Assembly: GCF_019977755.1 (NCBI RefSeq)
Contig: NZ_AP025144.1
Coordinates: forward strand, 496,001-560,000
Direction of reading: 5' to 3'
Source: Vibrio penaeicida
GTDB lineage: Bacteria; Pseudomonadota; Gammaproteobacteria; Enterobacterales; Vibrionaceae
Length of the DNA: 64,000 nt
Part shown: positions 55,383 to 64,000 of the stretch, one piece after another
Numbering within the stretch: the first letter of the stretch is position 1
Layout: the number at the start of each line of letters is the position of its first letter
Made by a program: the position numbers and the translations under genes
The notes under the pieces: generated by a model
Databases searched by the model: none
What the model saw: the letters and a program-made list of their open reading frames with translations, nothing else
Told to the model about the DNA's origin: nothing

Positions 55383-56042
55383 TTAAGAAGACAAATGCTG
55401 CTTAGCCCACGCCATTGCTTGAATTCGATTTTTAACATCCAGTTTCTTAAAAATATTATATAGGTGTGATTTTATAGTGTGCTCACTGATAAAAAGCTCA
55501 TCAGCAATCTCCATGTTGGAAGCGCCAGTTTTCAGGCTTTGCAGAACATCAAGTTCTCTGCGGGTTAACTCAACATCAAAAGCGGGCTTGTGACTGAGCA
55601 TGGCGGTTTGATAGTAATCCACCATTTGAGTCATCGTGTCTCTTGGTAACCAACTTTGACCATTTGTGATGCACTCGACACCCTTACAGATATCATTTTG
55701 TGAGTCTGTTTTTAAGAAATAGCCATAAAGGCAGCGCCACTTCAGTATTTCAGAGAGCGTCATTTTCTTTTCAACATTCAACAATATGGTGTAAACCTTT
55801 TGAGGGAAGTTAAAAAGCGCTTCTTGAAGTATGGCATCATCCCAAATCTGAGTTGTATCAATTAGGAAAAGAAGAGGGGTAATTGTTTCATCAAGGCAAT
55901 GCACATCTTTTGCTGTAACAGCTTTCGCTTCCTCACCTATCTTATTGGAGAGTTTTGGTAGCAAAGTCTTTGAAAGAAACGTGTGACCTTGGCTGTTATC
56001 AGAAACCAAGAAAATAGCAGGTGATAGCGGTTTTTCGTTCAT
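55383..56042 (-). CDS. qstR: QstR-like LuxR-type transcriptional regulator
   Basis: A 219-residue protein with a C-terminal LuxR/GerE helix-turn-helix at about residues 156-215 (L-T-R-R-E-L-D-V-L-Q-S-L-K-T-G-A-S-N-M-E-I-A-D-E-L-F-I-S-E-H-T-I-K-S-H). The N-terminal half resembles a degenerate receiver domain without the phospho-acceptor pattern, as in VpsT/CsgD-type proteins. Its position between galU and ssb is that of QstR (VC0396) in V. cholerae, which joins TfoX and HapR signals to switch on competence genes and the type VI system. Start chosen at ATG 56042; GTG 56069 is an alternative and neither has a strong ribosome site. Symbol rests on synteny plus domain layout. Confidence 0.75.
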   Translation of the reverse strand: MNEKPLSPAIFLVSDNSQGHTFLSKTLLPKLSNKIGEEAKAVTAKDVHCLDETITPLLFLIDTTQIWDDAILQEALFNFPQKVYTILLNVEKKMTLSEILKWRCLYGYFLKTDSQNDICKGVECITNGQSWLPRDTMTQMVDYYQTAMLSHKPAFDVELTRRELDVLQSLKTGASNMEIADELFISEHTIKSHLYNIFKKLDVKNRIQAMAWAKQHLSS

Positions 56043-56069
56043 GTTTGAATCCACGGCCAAAAGGTGCAC

Positions 56070-56494
56070 GATGAAGTATTCATCAAAATTATAAAATAGT
56101 TTGAATATCTAACGTTCAAAAATAATTTATCAATCATTTTTTATAAAGCAAAAATGGCGGTTGCTGGCTTCGTTTCTTGTAGAGCATCCCAAAATAGAAA
56201 CGCAGAGGATAATATTTTAAGTAATTGATATTTATAATAGTGATATGAAATTAGACAGCACTTAAAAAAGAGTAGGATGATCTAATATCTTATTGCGATT
56301 TCATGTACTTATCTGCCATGATGATCGTATACAATAACGTTGACACTCAAGTTGCTCCTAGTTGAAAGACTCTAACTCAAGAGGTAACTTGGACCTATAA
56401 TTTTAGTATGTAGGTCTTGATTTGAGCATTGCTGATATCATGGTATCCTTGAGCGTTAAATTTTAGTCGAAGTGAATTTTAGACGGAGCAAAAC
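56070..56494. other. Divergent regulatory gap between qstR and ssb
   Basis: This 425-base AT-rich region separates the QstR-like gene from ssb. I expected a CRP-S/TfoX-type or HapR-type site upstream of qstR from what is known in V. cholerae, but found no clear TGCGA-N6-TCGCA pattern; a half-site TTGCGATTTCATGT occurs at 56294. No open frame with a ribosome site is present. An ssb promoter candidate is listed separately. Confidence 0.4.
56422..56449 (+). promoter_or_regulatory. Candidate ssb promoter
   Basis: TTGAGC (56422) and TATCCT (56444) with a 16-base spacer, 46 bases before the ssb start. No LexA box was found here, unlike at uvrA. Confidence 0.45.
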
Positions 56495-57049
56495 ATGGCT
56501 AGCCGTGGAATCAATAAAGTTATTTTAGTGGGAAATTTAGGTCAAGACCCTGAAGTTCGTTATATGCCCAGTGGCGATGCTATGGTTAATATTACTTTAG
56601 CTACTTCTGAAACATGGAGAGACAAAGCTACTGGTGAGCAGCGTGAAAAAACAGAATGGCATCGAGTTTCTGTGTTTGGTAAAACAGCAGAGTTTGTCGG
56701 TGAATATGCTCGAAAAGGAACACAGGTATACGTTGAAGGTCAATTGCAAACTCGTAAGTGGCAGGACCAACAAGGTCAGGAACGATATACAACCGAAGTG
56801 GTTGTGAGATGGCCAAGTGGAGAGTTGCAATTGCTTGGCGGTCGTCAGCAAGGGCAGGGTGCTCCTAGTCAAGGCATGGGACAGCAGCAAGGAGGTTGGG
56901 GGCAGCCACAACAGCCAGCGCAACAGCAGCAGTCTTATCAACAACCAGCTGCGCAACAACAGTCACAGCCGCAACAACAAGCGCCTCAACAGGCTCAACC
57001 TCAATACAATGAGCCGCCAATGGATTTCGATGACGATATTCCATTTTAG
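56495..57049 (+). CDS. ssb: Single-stranded DNA-binding protein
   Basis: A 184-residue protein. The OB-fold (residues 1-112) begins [22 protein letters not shown] and includes the aromatic ssDNA-contact residues (T-S-E-T-W-R, T-E-W-H-R-V). The linker (115-175) is Gln- and Pro-rich, with repeated Q-Q-Q and P-Q-Q tracts. It ends M-D-F-D-D-D-I-P-F, the acidic tip that recruits repair and replication partners. Essential for replication, recombination and repair, and also used during natural transformation, which fits the adjacent QstR-like gene. Confidence 0.97.
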   Translation: MASRGINKVILVGNLGQDPEVRYMPSGDAMVNITLATSETWRDKATGEQREKTEWHRVSVFGKTAEFVGEYARKGTQVYVEGQLQTRKWQDQQGQERYTTEVVVRWPSGELQLLGGRQQGQGAPSQGMGQQQGGWGQPQQPAQQQQSYQQPAAQQQSQPQQQAPQQAQPQYNEPPMDFDDDIPF

Positions 57050-57102
57050 AAATTTTCAGAAGAATAAAACGAATCTCAGTCTTTGAGCATTTCGTAATAT
57101 TC

Positions 57103-57134
57103 AACAAAGCCGCGATTTTTCGCGGCTTTTGTTT
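57103..57134 (+). terminator. Terminator after ssb
   Basis: AACAAAGCCGCGA-TTTT-TCGCGGCTTTTG stem with A/T flanks, 53 bases past the ssb stop. Confidence 0.85.
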
Positions 57135-57185
57135 AGGTTTTTCATCGAATAACTTGTGTATCATCCATTCCCTATTCACAATATA

Positions 57186-57218
57186 CCCAAGTAACCTCAA
57201 GGTATTAGGCTACTTGGG
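57186..57218. repeat. Imperfect palindrome CCCAAGTA...TACTTGGG
   Basis: CCCAAGTA (57186-57193) and TACTTGGG (57211-57218) are perfect 8-base arms around a 17-base centre (ACCTCAAGGTATTAGGC). No T run follows. The sequence resembles short palindromic units I recall from Vibrio intergenic regions; copy number was not tested. Confidence 0.55.
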
Positions 57219-57323
57219 CATGATATCGATTGTGCGATTCTTAGGAAATGAAACTTCGTGTTACTCGTTCAATAGAGCCAGGAAGTCTTACTTGAACTAG
57301 CAAGAAAAGGAATTCGCCTGACA

Positions 57324-59309
57324 ATGCGATACACCCCCACGCTCAAATTAAGTACTCGATTGGTTGCATTCGTAACCATGATCGTCGTCAGCGCAATGTT
57401 CATCCTTTTTATTGGTGGGACCCTTTCGTTCAAGCGAATAGGACAGGAATATGTCCACCACTATATTTCAGGTATTGCAGACGTCGTTGATTCTGAACTG
57501 GATAACCCTGAAGCAGCAGAATCTATGGCTAAATGGCTGCCAAAGCTACTGCAGGCAAGCAATGTACTTGAAATGGACGTTACCTCGCCATCAGGCTCGA
57601 TGTATCACTACAAAGATACTCGCTCATTTTTGCAAGTAGAACGCGCTCAACAACTCACTTATCCGCTACAACATCACTCCGGCTACCAGATTCAATTTAC
57701 AGTATTACCACCTTATGTTGGGCTTGAGTATTCTGTTGGCGCAATGTCTTCGATTACGCTAGCGGTTTTATTGATTGTTTTTTGCTTAATACAAGGCATT
57801 AAGTGGCTGAAAGAGCAGCTATATGGCTCTGAACTGTTAGAAGAAAGAGGGCGAATGATCTTAGCAGGCAAAACACAAGAATTTGCCAAAGGTGATCTGC
57901 GAGAGTGGCCTTTCACCGCAAGTGAGGCGTTAGATAAGTTAATCGAAGAGTTAAGAGATTCGCGCCAAGAGCGTAGCCGCTTTGATACCTTTATTCGCAC
58001 ACATACTTTTTTAGACCAACTTACAGGCGCTGCTAATCGGGTACTCTTTGACTCAAAGTTAGAGGCAAGTTTACAAGAAGCGGGATCATACGGCGGGATT
58101 GTATTATTTAGAATCAAAGCTTGGGATGATGTTATCTCATTCAACGATAAGGTTTCCGTCGATGAATTTACTATTGAAGTCGGGCAAAGCTTGTCAAACA
58201 TTGTTCAGCGCTTTCCGGATGTTATTTTCTCACGCTATTACGAGTCTGACTTTGCCATTTTGGTTCCTCATCAAGGCAGCAAAGAAATAGAAGCACTTTG
58301 TAGCCAAGTTATTAAGCAGATTTCCAAAATAGAGCCACTTTCGCCATTATCTCCTGATAATTGGTGTCATATCGGCGCAAGTTTATATTCTGAAGGGGAA
58401 AGGCGTGGCTATATATTAGATGAAGCTGAAACGGCACTGAAAACAGCACAAATAGAGCCAGCGAATAATTGGTCTCGGTTTGATAAAAAGCAAAAGAAAG
58501 ATATTGCCAGAGGAAATGTCCGTTGGAGGACATTGTTCGACAAAACACTTTGCTCGTCTAATATACAAATATATTCACAACCTTGCTTTATAAGAGAGAA
58601 TCAACAAGAAGAATTATTACATCATGAATTGTTTCTAAGATTGAAAGATGAAAGTGGTGCAATTATAAAAGCCTCTCGATTTATGGCAGCTATCGAACAA
58701 GTTGGTTATGAAACAGCCATGGATCGTGTTGTAATTCAAGAAATTCTTGACTGGTTAAAGACGAAAAACGAAAGAATATGTTATTCTTTAAATATAAATG
58801 CGCTTCCATTTAAAGAAAAACTCTACACACGTTGGCTACGAGATGAGCTATTACAACTGCCAAGTGAAATACGAAAGAGCATTAGCTTTGAATTTTCTGA
58901 AAGTAGTTTGGTAAAAAATTTAGATTATATGCGCCCAGTTATTCGTATGATTTCTGGATTGGGATGCAAAATTATAGTCCACCAAGCTGGCAGGACAATT
59001 GCAAGTATACATTACATAAAAGATTTGGATGTTGACTATCTTAAATTGCATCGCAGTTTGATAAAAAAAATAGACCAAAGACAAGAAAATCAGTTGTTCA
59101 TAAGAAGTTTAATTGGCGCTTGCATGGACAGTAAAACTAAAGTTATTGCTGTTGGGGTCGAAAATAGTTCTGAGTGGATGGCTTTACAAAATTTGGGTAT
59201 TGACGGGGGACAAGGTCGGTTTTTCGAAAAAGAAGAGCTGCTCTTTCCTAAGCGTCTTGCATCAAAGGTTAAAATTGGTCGCAGAAATCGATGGCGACAG
59301 AAAATATGA
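57324..59309 (+). CDS. csrD: CsrD/MshH, degenerate GGDEF-EAL regulator
   Basis: A 661-residue inner-membrane protein. Two membrane helices (about 13-33 and 138-158) flank a periplasmic loop, then a HAMP-like segment, a GGDEF-like domain (about 225-375) whose active-site motif has decayed to R-Y-Y-E-S-D-F-A-I, and an EAL-like domain (405-650) with E-L-F-L-R in place of E-A-L-L-R. Degenerate motifs are characteristic of CsrD, which does not turn over c-di-GMP but directs RNase E to CsrB/C small RNAs in E. coli. In vibrios this gene is called mshH and lies before mshI. It ends 10 bases before mshI. Confidence 0.9.
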   Translation: MRYTPTLKLSTRLVAFVTMIVVSAMFILFIGGTLSFKRIGQEYVHHYISGIADVVDSELDNPEAAESMAKWLPKLLQASNVLEMDVTSPSGSMYHYKDTRSFLQVERAQQLTYPLQHHSGYQIQFTVLPPYVGLEYSVGAMSSITLAVLLIVFCLIQGIKWLKEQLYGSELLEERGRMILAGKTQEFAKGDLREWPFTASEALDKLIEELRDSRQERSRFDTFIRTHTFLDQLTGAANRVLFDSKLEASLQEAGSYGGIVLFRIKAWDDVISFNDKVSVDEFTIEVGQSLSNIVQRFPDVIFSRYYESDFAILVPHQGSKEIEALCSQVIKQISKIEPLSPLSPDNWCHIGASLYSEGERRGYILDEAETALKTAQIEPANNWSRFDKKQKKDIARGNVRWRTLFDKTLCSSNIQIYSQPCFIRENQQEELLHHELFLRLKDESGAIIKASRFMAAIEQVGYETAMDRVVIQEILDWLKTKNERICYSLNINALPFKEKLYTRWLRDELLQLPSEIRKSISFEFSESSLVKNLDYMRPVIRMISGLGCKIIVHQAGRTIASIHYIKDLDVDYLKLHRSLIKKIDQRQENQLFIRSLIGACMDSKTKVIAVGVENSSEWMALQNLGIDGGQGRFFEKEELLFPKRLASKVKIGRRNRWRQKI

Positions 59310-59319
59310 GCAGTAACTA

Positions 59320-60750
59320 ATGAATAAAATGGTTTCTTTGCTAGAACGCTTGAAAGGAAAAAGTTCCAGTACGAAAAAGGTGAGTATCGCTCTCCTTGAA
59401 GATGCCGTTTACTGCTCATTTGACAATAATGTAGAATCATTCTCAGTAAAAGAGAAAGGTTGGGAGAAAACACTTCTCAAGCTTTTGGCTGAAGAACAAT
59501 ATGCGAATTCCAGTATCGTTATTGTTTTAGGTTCTCATCATTATCAAACTTATCAAATAGAACGACCTGAATTGCCCGAAGAAGAATGGTCGGTCGCCCT
59601 TCCTTTTTTACTTAAAGATCTTATCGCTGAACGAGTATCAGACATCGTTGCGGATGGCATTGCATTACCTAACAGCAATAAGATCCAAGCATACGTACTG
59701 AGCAAGAGAGTACTCACTCCACTGCTGGCTATATTAGAAAAAAGCCAAGTAGAGTTAGACCGAATTTTACCCGAAGATGAAGTTTGGGGGCAGACTCACC
59801 AGCAAGCAGAAGATTTTTTATTACTCCATCAAAGTGCACACAGCAATTTTAAAATCAATGCTTACGTTGGCAGAGATATATGCTTTCACAGGACCATTCG
59901 CGGAGTGTCAGCCCCACTTACGGGTCCTCAAGCAAGTAGCCTGCAAATTGATGGACTTGCACTCGAAATGCAACGTTCGATCGATTATCTCAGCTCTCAA
60001 ATCAAACAGGCACAGTTCCATAAACTGTTTATATGTTGCGATGATGAAGTTGATGAAGAACTGACTTCTGCATTGGAAGAAAGGTTAAGTGTCAAAGTCG
60101 GAACGTTAATGGATGAAGACAAGCGTTGTGGGGAAGTACTTTCTCACTACGCTCTTGGCGCCCAATACCATGTCAACCTATACCCAGAACACCTAAAGCC
60201 AAAAAAAGAATTCTTTACCTTGCCTGTTGTGGCTGCAAGCTGGTTGATTGTTGGATTAGTCATGCTGAGCTACTACGGATTCAATGAATATCAGATTCGT
60301 AATGAAAAAACGAAAATTACACGTTTGTCAGATCAATCTAAGGTACTTAAAACTCAGTTATCTGAACTGAAAACTATGTTGGGTGAGCATAAACCCTCCC
60401 CAAATAAACTGGACGCCGTGGTTAGAATCGAAAAAGAGATAAAAGCAAAAGAAGCTTCTCTTAATGCGGTCGGGCAGTTTGATAATCAAAAGCAAGTGGG
60501 TTACTCGGGTATCATGAGTGCATTATCTCGGTTAGGTAGAAATGATATATCACTTAGCCAAATAACCATTAGCCAGAACACACTGAATGTATCAGGTTTA
60601 CCCCGAACGCCAAGTGCAGTTCCTGGCTGGATTAAACAATTTAGAAATGAGTTAGATTTAGTCGGTCGTAATTTTGAGCAGCTCAATATTGGTAGAAATG
60701 ACGACGATATAGTGACATTTGAACTGCAAGCAAAAAGAGGGGGTGAGTAG
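59320..60750 (+). CDS. mshI: MSHA pilus biogenesis protein MshI
   Basis: A 476-residue protein combining a PilM-like actin-fold region (about 1-290) with a single membrane helix (about 302-321, T-L-P-V-V-A-A-S-W-L-I-V-G-L-V-M-L) and a PilN-like periplasmic region with a coiled coil (325-395). It is part of the inner-membrane platform of the mannose-sensitive haemagglutinin type IV pilus. Overlaps mshJ by one base at the stop. Gene order mshH-I-J-K-L-M matches V. cholerae. Confidence 0.92.
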   Translation: MNKMVSLLERLKGKSSSTKKVSIALLEDAVYCSFDNNVESFSVKEKGWEKTLLKLLAEEQYANSSIVIVLGSHHYQTYQIERPELPEEEWSVALPFLLKDLIAERVSDIVADGIALPNSNKIQAYVLSKRVLTPLLAILEKSQVELDRILPEDEVWGQTHQQAEDFLLLHQSAHSNFKINAYVGRDICFHRTIRGVSAPLTGPQASSLQIDGLALEMQRSIDYLSSQIKQAQFHKLFICCDDEVDEELTSALEERLSVKVGTLMDEDKRCGEVLSHYALGAQYHVNLYPEHLKPKKEFFTLPVVAASWLIVGLVMLSYYGFNEYQIRNEKTKITRLSDQSKVLKTQLSELKTMLGEHKPSPNKLDAVVRIEKEIKAKEASLNAVGQFDNQKQVGYSGIMSALSRLGRNDISLSQITISQNTLNVSGLPRTPSAVPGWIKQFRNELDLVGRNFEQLNIGRNDDDIVTFELQAKRGGE

Positions 60751-61394
60751 TGGCACTTCTTCAAGATTTAAGTGAGAAGTTTTCAGCTCTTTCTAGCCGA
60801 GAGAAATGGTTAATTACGGCTGGTGGATGGGTCGCGATCTTCTTCATCATATTGACGTTCTTTTTGGAGCCGTCATTCAAAGTCAAAGCTTCTCAAAACA
60901 GTGAGTACTCTTCTTTAACACAGTCCATAAAAACAACCAAAGATCTAATAGCAACGGTCAATAAACAGCTTAGAACGGATCCAAACAAAGAGGTCGACGA
61001 AGAGCTTGCTCGTTTAAAAAAACACAGCCAACAGTTATCCGAGCGTTTGGAGTTGTTGGTTGAATCTTTAGTTACTCCAAGCCAAATGGCTGAGTTGTTG
61101 GAAAATGTACTCGTTAGTAGTAAAGGGCTAAAATTAGAAAGTCTGAACTCTCTGCCTGCTGAACCCATTATCGCTGGTGGAAGTTCTCAAGCAGTAGGCT
61201 ACTACATTCATCCTGTAAAAATTGAAATTACAGGTCGATACTTTGATATAAAAAATTATTTAATTGAACTTGAGAGTATGCCCACTACGTATTTTTGGCG
61301 CAGCTATCAATATCAAGTTGAAGATTACCCGTCAGCACGTTTGGTTCTTATTGTCTATACATTAGGTACAGGACAGGAGTTTATCGGTGGTTAG
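60750..61394 (+). CDS. mshJ: MSHA pilus biogenesis protein MshJ
   Basis: A 214-residue protein of the PilO/GspM-like group: short cytoplasmic start, one membrane helix (about 19-42, W-L-I-T-A-G-G-W-V-A-I-F-F-I-I-L-T-F-F), then a periplasmic coiled coil (55-115) and an alpha/beta domain. It pairs with the MshI C-terminal part in the pilus platform. GTG start within GGGGGTGAGTAGTG, overlapping the mshI stop; it overlaps mshK by 8 bases, so translation is coupled. Confidence 0.9.
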   Translation: MALLQDLSEKFSALSSREKWLITAGGWVAIFFIILTFFLEPSFKVKASQNSEYSSLTQSIKTTKDLIATVNKQLRTDPNKEVDEELARLKKHSQQLSERLELLVESLVTPSQMAELLENVLVSSKGLKLESLNSLPAEPIIAGGSSQAVGYYIHPVKIEITGRYFDIKNYLIELESMPTTYFWRSYQYQVEDYPSARLVLIVYTLGTGQEFIGG

Positions 61395-61716
61395 AATTTT
61401 TTTAGCTTTAGCCATAATATTTAGCTCTTTCGGGTACGCTAACCAAGATCCTACCGCTCCACTTGGTTGGCAAGCACCAAAGACAACAACACAGAAACAG
61501 ATTAAGAAAAAAGCCGTCGCACCAGTACCGACACTGCAATCCATTATTTGTGCAGAAGGTGCGACTTGCTATGCCATCTTAAATGATAAAGTTGTAGAAA
61601 AAGGGAAGTACATTCAAGGGTATCTGGCCAACAGGATCGAACCAGAATTTGTAGATTTGATAAAGAGCGGGAAAAAATGGCGACTAGAGCTATTTCCCTC
61701 TGACATTAAACACTAA
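61387..61716 (+). CDS. mshK: MSHA pilus biogenesis protein MshK
   Basis: A 109-residue small periplasmic protein with a signal peptide (M-V-R-I-F-L-A-L-A-I-I-F-S-S-F-G-Y-A/N) and the P-T-A-P-L-G-W segment typical of PilP/GspC-like or MshK proteins. It likely connects the inner platform to the MshL secretin. GTG start inside the mshJ end. Confidence 0.88.
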   Translation: MVRIFLALAIIFSSFGYANQDPTAPLGWQAPKTTTQKQIKKKAVAPVPTLQSIICAEGATCYAILNDKVVEKGKYIQGYLANRIEPEFVDLIKSGKKWRLELFPSDIKH

Positions 61717-61731
61717 GGTTTCATAGACATT

Positions 61732-63381
61732 ATGCGTAATATTGTAGTAGTAGCCATCATCGCGTCACTAACGGCTTGCTCCATGGGGCACCGGGAGCCT
61801 GTCGAGGTTAAAGAAGCGCTTAATGAAGTGATCAATGAAGCGAGTAGTAAAAGCTTAGATGAGCTTCCTGCATCCGTTCAGGCTGATTTGATGCCTGAGC
61901 TAGCAAACGAAGAGTTTGCGGCTTCTCCAACCTTGAAGCGCTTTCGAGTGCAAGCCAATGGTGTCGAGGCAAAAACCTTCTTTGCAAGCCTTGTTAAAGG
62001 GACGGACTACAGCGCGGCGATCCACCCTGATGTTGCGGGGCGTATTACCGTTAATCTGACTGACGTAACGTTAGACGAAGTGCTTAAAGTGGTTCGTGAT
62101 CTTTACGGCTTTGAAGTCGTCCAAAGTGGAAAGCTTATTCAGGTTTACCCGGCTGGCTTGCGTACCGAAACTATTCCAATCGACTACCTTCAATTTAAAC
62201 GCTTAGGGCGTTCACTTACCTCCATTACAACTGGTTCTATTACCAGTAAAGATGGCGGGAGTGGATCCAGTTCGACAACTAAATCAAGTTCCTCAGACTC
62301 GGGGGATTCGCGTTCTACAACAAGTAGTACCTCTCCTACTGGTGGTACCGAAATAGAAACCATCAGTGAAAGTGACTTTTGGGTTCAACTAGAAAAAGCC
62401 GCACAAACACTCATTGGTACAGGGGATGGCCGTAGTGTGGTTGTTTCACCTCAAGCTAGTGTATTAACGATTCGAGCATACCCTGACGAAATAAGAGAGA
62501 TAAGGCAATTCCTTGGTGTGTCGCAGCAGCGGATGCAGCGACAAGTGATATTGGAAGCGAAGATCCTTGAGGTCACGCTATCTGATAGCTACCAGCAAGG
62601 GATTAATTGGAGCAATCTAACATCAACATTTGGTAATGCGAGTGTTTCCATCGGGCGGGGGCTAATTCCTGCTGATGGAAGTACACCTGCTTTACCGGGG
62701 CTTGACGCCATTGGCTCACTTTTAGGCGGTCAAACCAACGTCACCATACAGAATGGTGATTTCAAGGGTGTGTTGAGTTTTGTTGGCACACAAGGTGATC
62801 TCAATGTCTTATCAAGTCCACGGGTTACCGCAGCGAATAACCAAAAAGCCGTGATAAAGGTAGGGTCGGATGAGTATTTCGTCACCGATATCTCTAGTGT
62901 GGTCGGCAGCGGTGATAACGCGAATGTTGCGCCAGACATAGAGCTAACGCCATTTTTCTCTGGTATCTCTTTGGATGTAACACCGCAAATCGATGATGAT
63001 GGCTTTGTTCTTCTTCATGTGCACCCTGCGGTAATTGATGTGCAAACGCAGACAAAAGTCATCAACCTTGAAGGTAAAAAATACGAAGTCCCTCTAGCAA
63101 AGAGCTCGATTCGTGAATCGGACTCGGTCATTAGAGCACGAGATGGTGATGTTGTCGTAATCGGTGGCTTGATGAAGTCAAACACCGTTGATCAAGTCTC
63201 CAAAGTACCCTTCTTAGGCGATGTTCCAGGCTTGGGGCATTTATTCCGAAACGTGACCAAGCTTACTCAAAAAACAGAGTTAGTAATTTTGCTAAGACCA
63301 ACCGTGGTCGGCGTGAATACATGGCAGCAAGAATTAGAACGTTCACGAGACTTATTACAAGAGTGGTTCCCTGAAGAATAA
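61732..63381 (+). CDS. mshL: MSHA pilus secretin MshL
   Basis: A 549-residue outer-membrane secretin. A lipoprotein signal peptide has lipobox L-T-A-C (Cys16). A secretin N-domain (about 65-150, with D-V-T-L-D-E-V-L-K-V-V-R) is followed by a Ser/Thr/Gly-rich stretch (175-205) and the secretin core (265-545) with V-I-L-E-A-K-I-L-E-V-T-L, V-L-S-S-P-R-V-T-A-A-N-N-Q-K-A and V-V-I-G-G-L-M-K-S. It forms the channel through which the MSHA pilus crosses the outer membrane. The Ser-rich stretch is a plausible O-glycosylation target for the PglL homologue encoded nearby. Confidence 0.94.
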   Translation: MRNIVVVAIIASLTACSMGHREPVEVKEALNEVINEASSKSLDELPASVQADLMPELANEEFAASPTLKRFRVQANGVEAKTFFASLVKGTDYSAAIHPDVAGRITVNLTDVTLDEVLKVVRDLYGFEVVQSGKLIQVYPAGLRTETIPIDYLQFKRLGRSLTSITTGSITSKDGGSGSSSTTKSSSSDSGDSRSTTSSTSPTGGTEIETISESDFWVQLEKAAQTLIGTGDGRSVVVSPQASVLTIRAYPDEIREIRQFLGVSQQRMQRQVILEAKILEVTLSDSYQQGINWSNLTSTFGNASVSIGRGLIPADGSTPALPGLDAIGSLLGGQTNVTIQNGDFKGVLSFVGTQGDLNVLSSPRVTAANNQKAVIKVGSDEYFVTDISSVVGSGDNANVAPDIELTPFFSGISLDVTPQIDDDGFVLLHVHPAVIDVQTQTKVINLEGKKYEVPLAKSSIRESDSVIRARDGDVVVIGGLMKSNTVDQVSKVPFLGDVPGLGHLFRNVTKLTQKTELVILLRPTVVGVNTWQQELERSRDLLQEWFPEE

Positions 63382-63383
63382 TT

Positions 63384-64000
63384 ATGTATCAGACATTTTT
63401 TGGATTTAAACAAGCGCCTTTCTCGCTAACCCCCAATACTGAATTATTTCAGGGGTTAGTGCCGCATTACGAGGCGATCCAAACCGTTTTGTCTGCTATC
63501 GACATGGGTGAAGGCGTTATAAAAGTATCTGGAGAAGTGGGCACAGGGAAAACCATGGTGTGCCGGATGCTCATTAACCAGTTAGTTGATGAAGTTTCGT
63601 TGGTGTACCTACCTAACCCACAGCTCACAGGTGAAGAGCTAAAAATAGCTATCGCAAAAGAGCTTGAAGTCAAAATTCGAGATAGCGATAGCTTGGTCGA
63701 TGATATTCAAGCGCAATTATTAAAATTGCACCTGAACGGGAAGCGTGTTGTGGCACTGATCGATGAAGCACAAGGCCTCAGTGATGAAGCCCTCGAAGCG
63801 ATCCGATTGTTTGGAAACCTTGAAACGGAACAAGCTAAGCTGATGCAGATTGTTTTGCTAGGGCAGCCCGAGCTTGATGCGCGATTAGAGCACCACCACC
63901 TTAGACAGTTGCGTCAACGTATTTCCTTTAGTGCGACATTAAGACCGCTTTCTATTGAGGAAGCCTTTGCGTATATCGATCATCGCGTTCAGGTGAGCGG
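63384..64000 (+). CDS. mshM: MSHA ATPase MshM, 5' part (cut by window end)
   Basis: 205 residues are visible of an ExeA/GspA-like AAA ATPase. F-F-G-F-K-Q-A-P-F-S-L-T-P-N-T is the family opening, Walker A is G-E-V-G-T-G-K-T, Walker B V-A-L-I-D-E-A-Q, and the sensor region I-V-L-L-G-Q-P-E-L follows. Such ATPases are thought to help place the secretin in the cell wall. It starts 3 bases after mshL. Confidence 0.9.
   Translation, partial: MYQTFFGFKQAPFSLTPNTELFQGLVPHYEAIQTVLSAIDMGEGVIKVSGEVGTGKTMVCRMLINQLVDEVSLVYLPNPQLTGEELKIAIAKELEVKIRDSDSLVDDIQAQLLKLHLNGKRVVALIDEAQGLSDEALEAIRLFGNLETEQAKLMQIVLLGQPELDARLEHHHLRQLRQRISFSATLRPLSIEEAFAYIDHRVQVS

Overview
The window is a piece of the large chromosome of a Vibrio. 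The evidence is the 16S/23S/5S sequences, the GG-CTTTAACA-type rrn antitermination boxes, the tRNA-Glu and Glu-Lys-Ala-Val rrn spacers, and gene neighbourhoods typical of the genus: tamA-tamB-ytfP-ppa-fbp-mpl, and metH-lysC-aminotransferase-pglL-uvrA-galU-qstR-ssb-csrD-mshIJKLM. Base composition of the protein genes is even (mid-40s % GC by eye), except for a more AT-rich orphan lipoprotein gene near 2.2-3.4 kb and the AT-rich 17.8-18.3 kb gap.

Layout. 0-1.9 kb: minus-strand cluster of a muramidase (DUF3380 type), a protein with two lamin-tail-like domains, and the start of a third gene. 2.2-9.5 kb: an orphan lipoprotein, then the TamA/TamB outer-membrane assembly pair and a YtfP-like protein. 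9.6-13.8 kb: pyrophosphatase, fructose-1,6-bisphosphatase, the murein-recycling ligase Mpl and a UbiX-like flavin prenyltransferase. 13.8-17.8 kb: TPP riboswitch and thiBPQ thiamine ABC importer, then a convergent YjfI-like gene. 18.2-23.7 kb: a di-hexosamine/beta-diglucoside PTS operon (IIB, IIC, IIA, GH4 phospho-glycosidase, ChbG-like deacetylase) with a LacI-type regulator and a perfect 12-bp operator palindrome. 23.8-27.1 kb: HDOD protein, HD-GYP c-di-GMP phosphodiesterase and a helix-turn-helix protein.

27.2-38.85 kb holds two complete rRNA operons in tandem. The first has one spacer tRNA (Glu), the second four (Glu, Lys, Ala, Val), and the second ends with tRNA-Asp and a strong terminator. 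The two copies differ by genuine-looking variable-helix differences, and also by indels and substitutions in universally conserved positions, many at GGCC sites. I read the latter as likely consensus errors in repeats. 38.9-40.35 kb: an IS630-family element with two single-base frameshifts, next to a decayed fossil of a related element.

40.4-48.3 kb is the aspartate-family/methionine block: metA and metH, each with a MetJ-box-like operator, an NhaP-type antiporter between them, and lysC under a lysine riboswitch. 48.4-57 kb: a class V aminotransferase, a PglL-type O-oligosaccharyltransferase, LexA-box-controlled uvrA, galU, a QstR-like LuxR-type regulator and ssb. 57.3-64 kb: csrD/mshH and the start of the MSHA type IV pilus operon (mshI, J, K, L, and mshM cut by the window edge).

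No CRISPR array, prophage or obvious defence island is present. The less ordinary items are the muramidase/lamin-tail pair, the pattern of rRNA discrepancies, and the IS fossil beside the metA operator.
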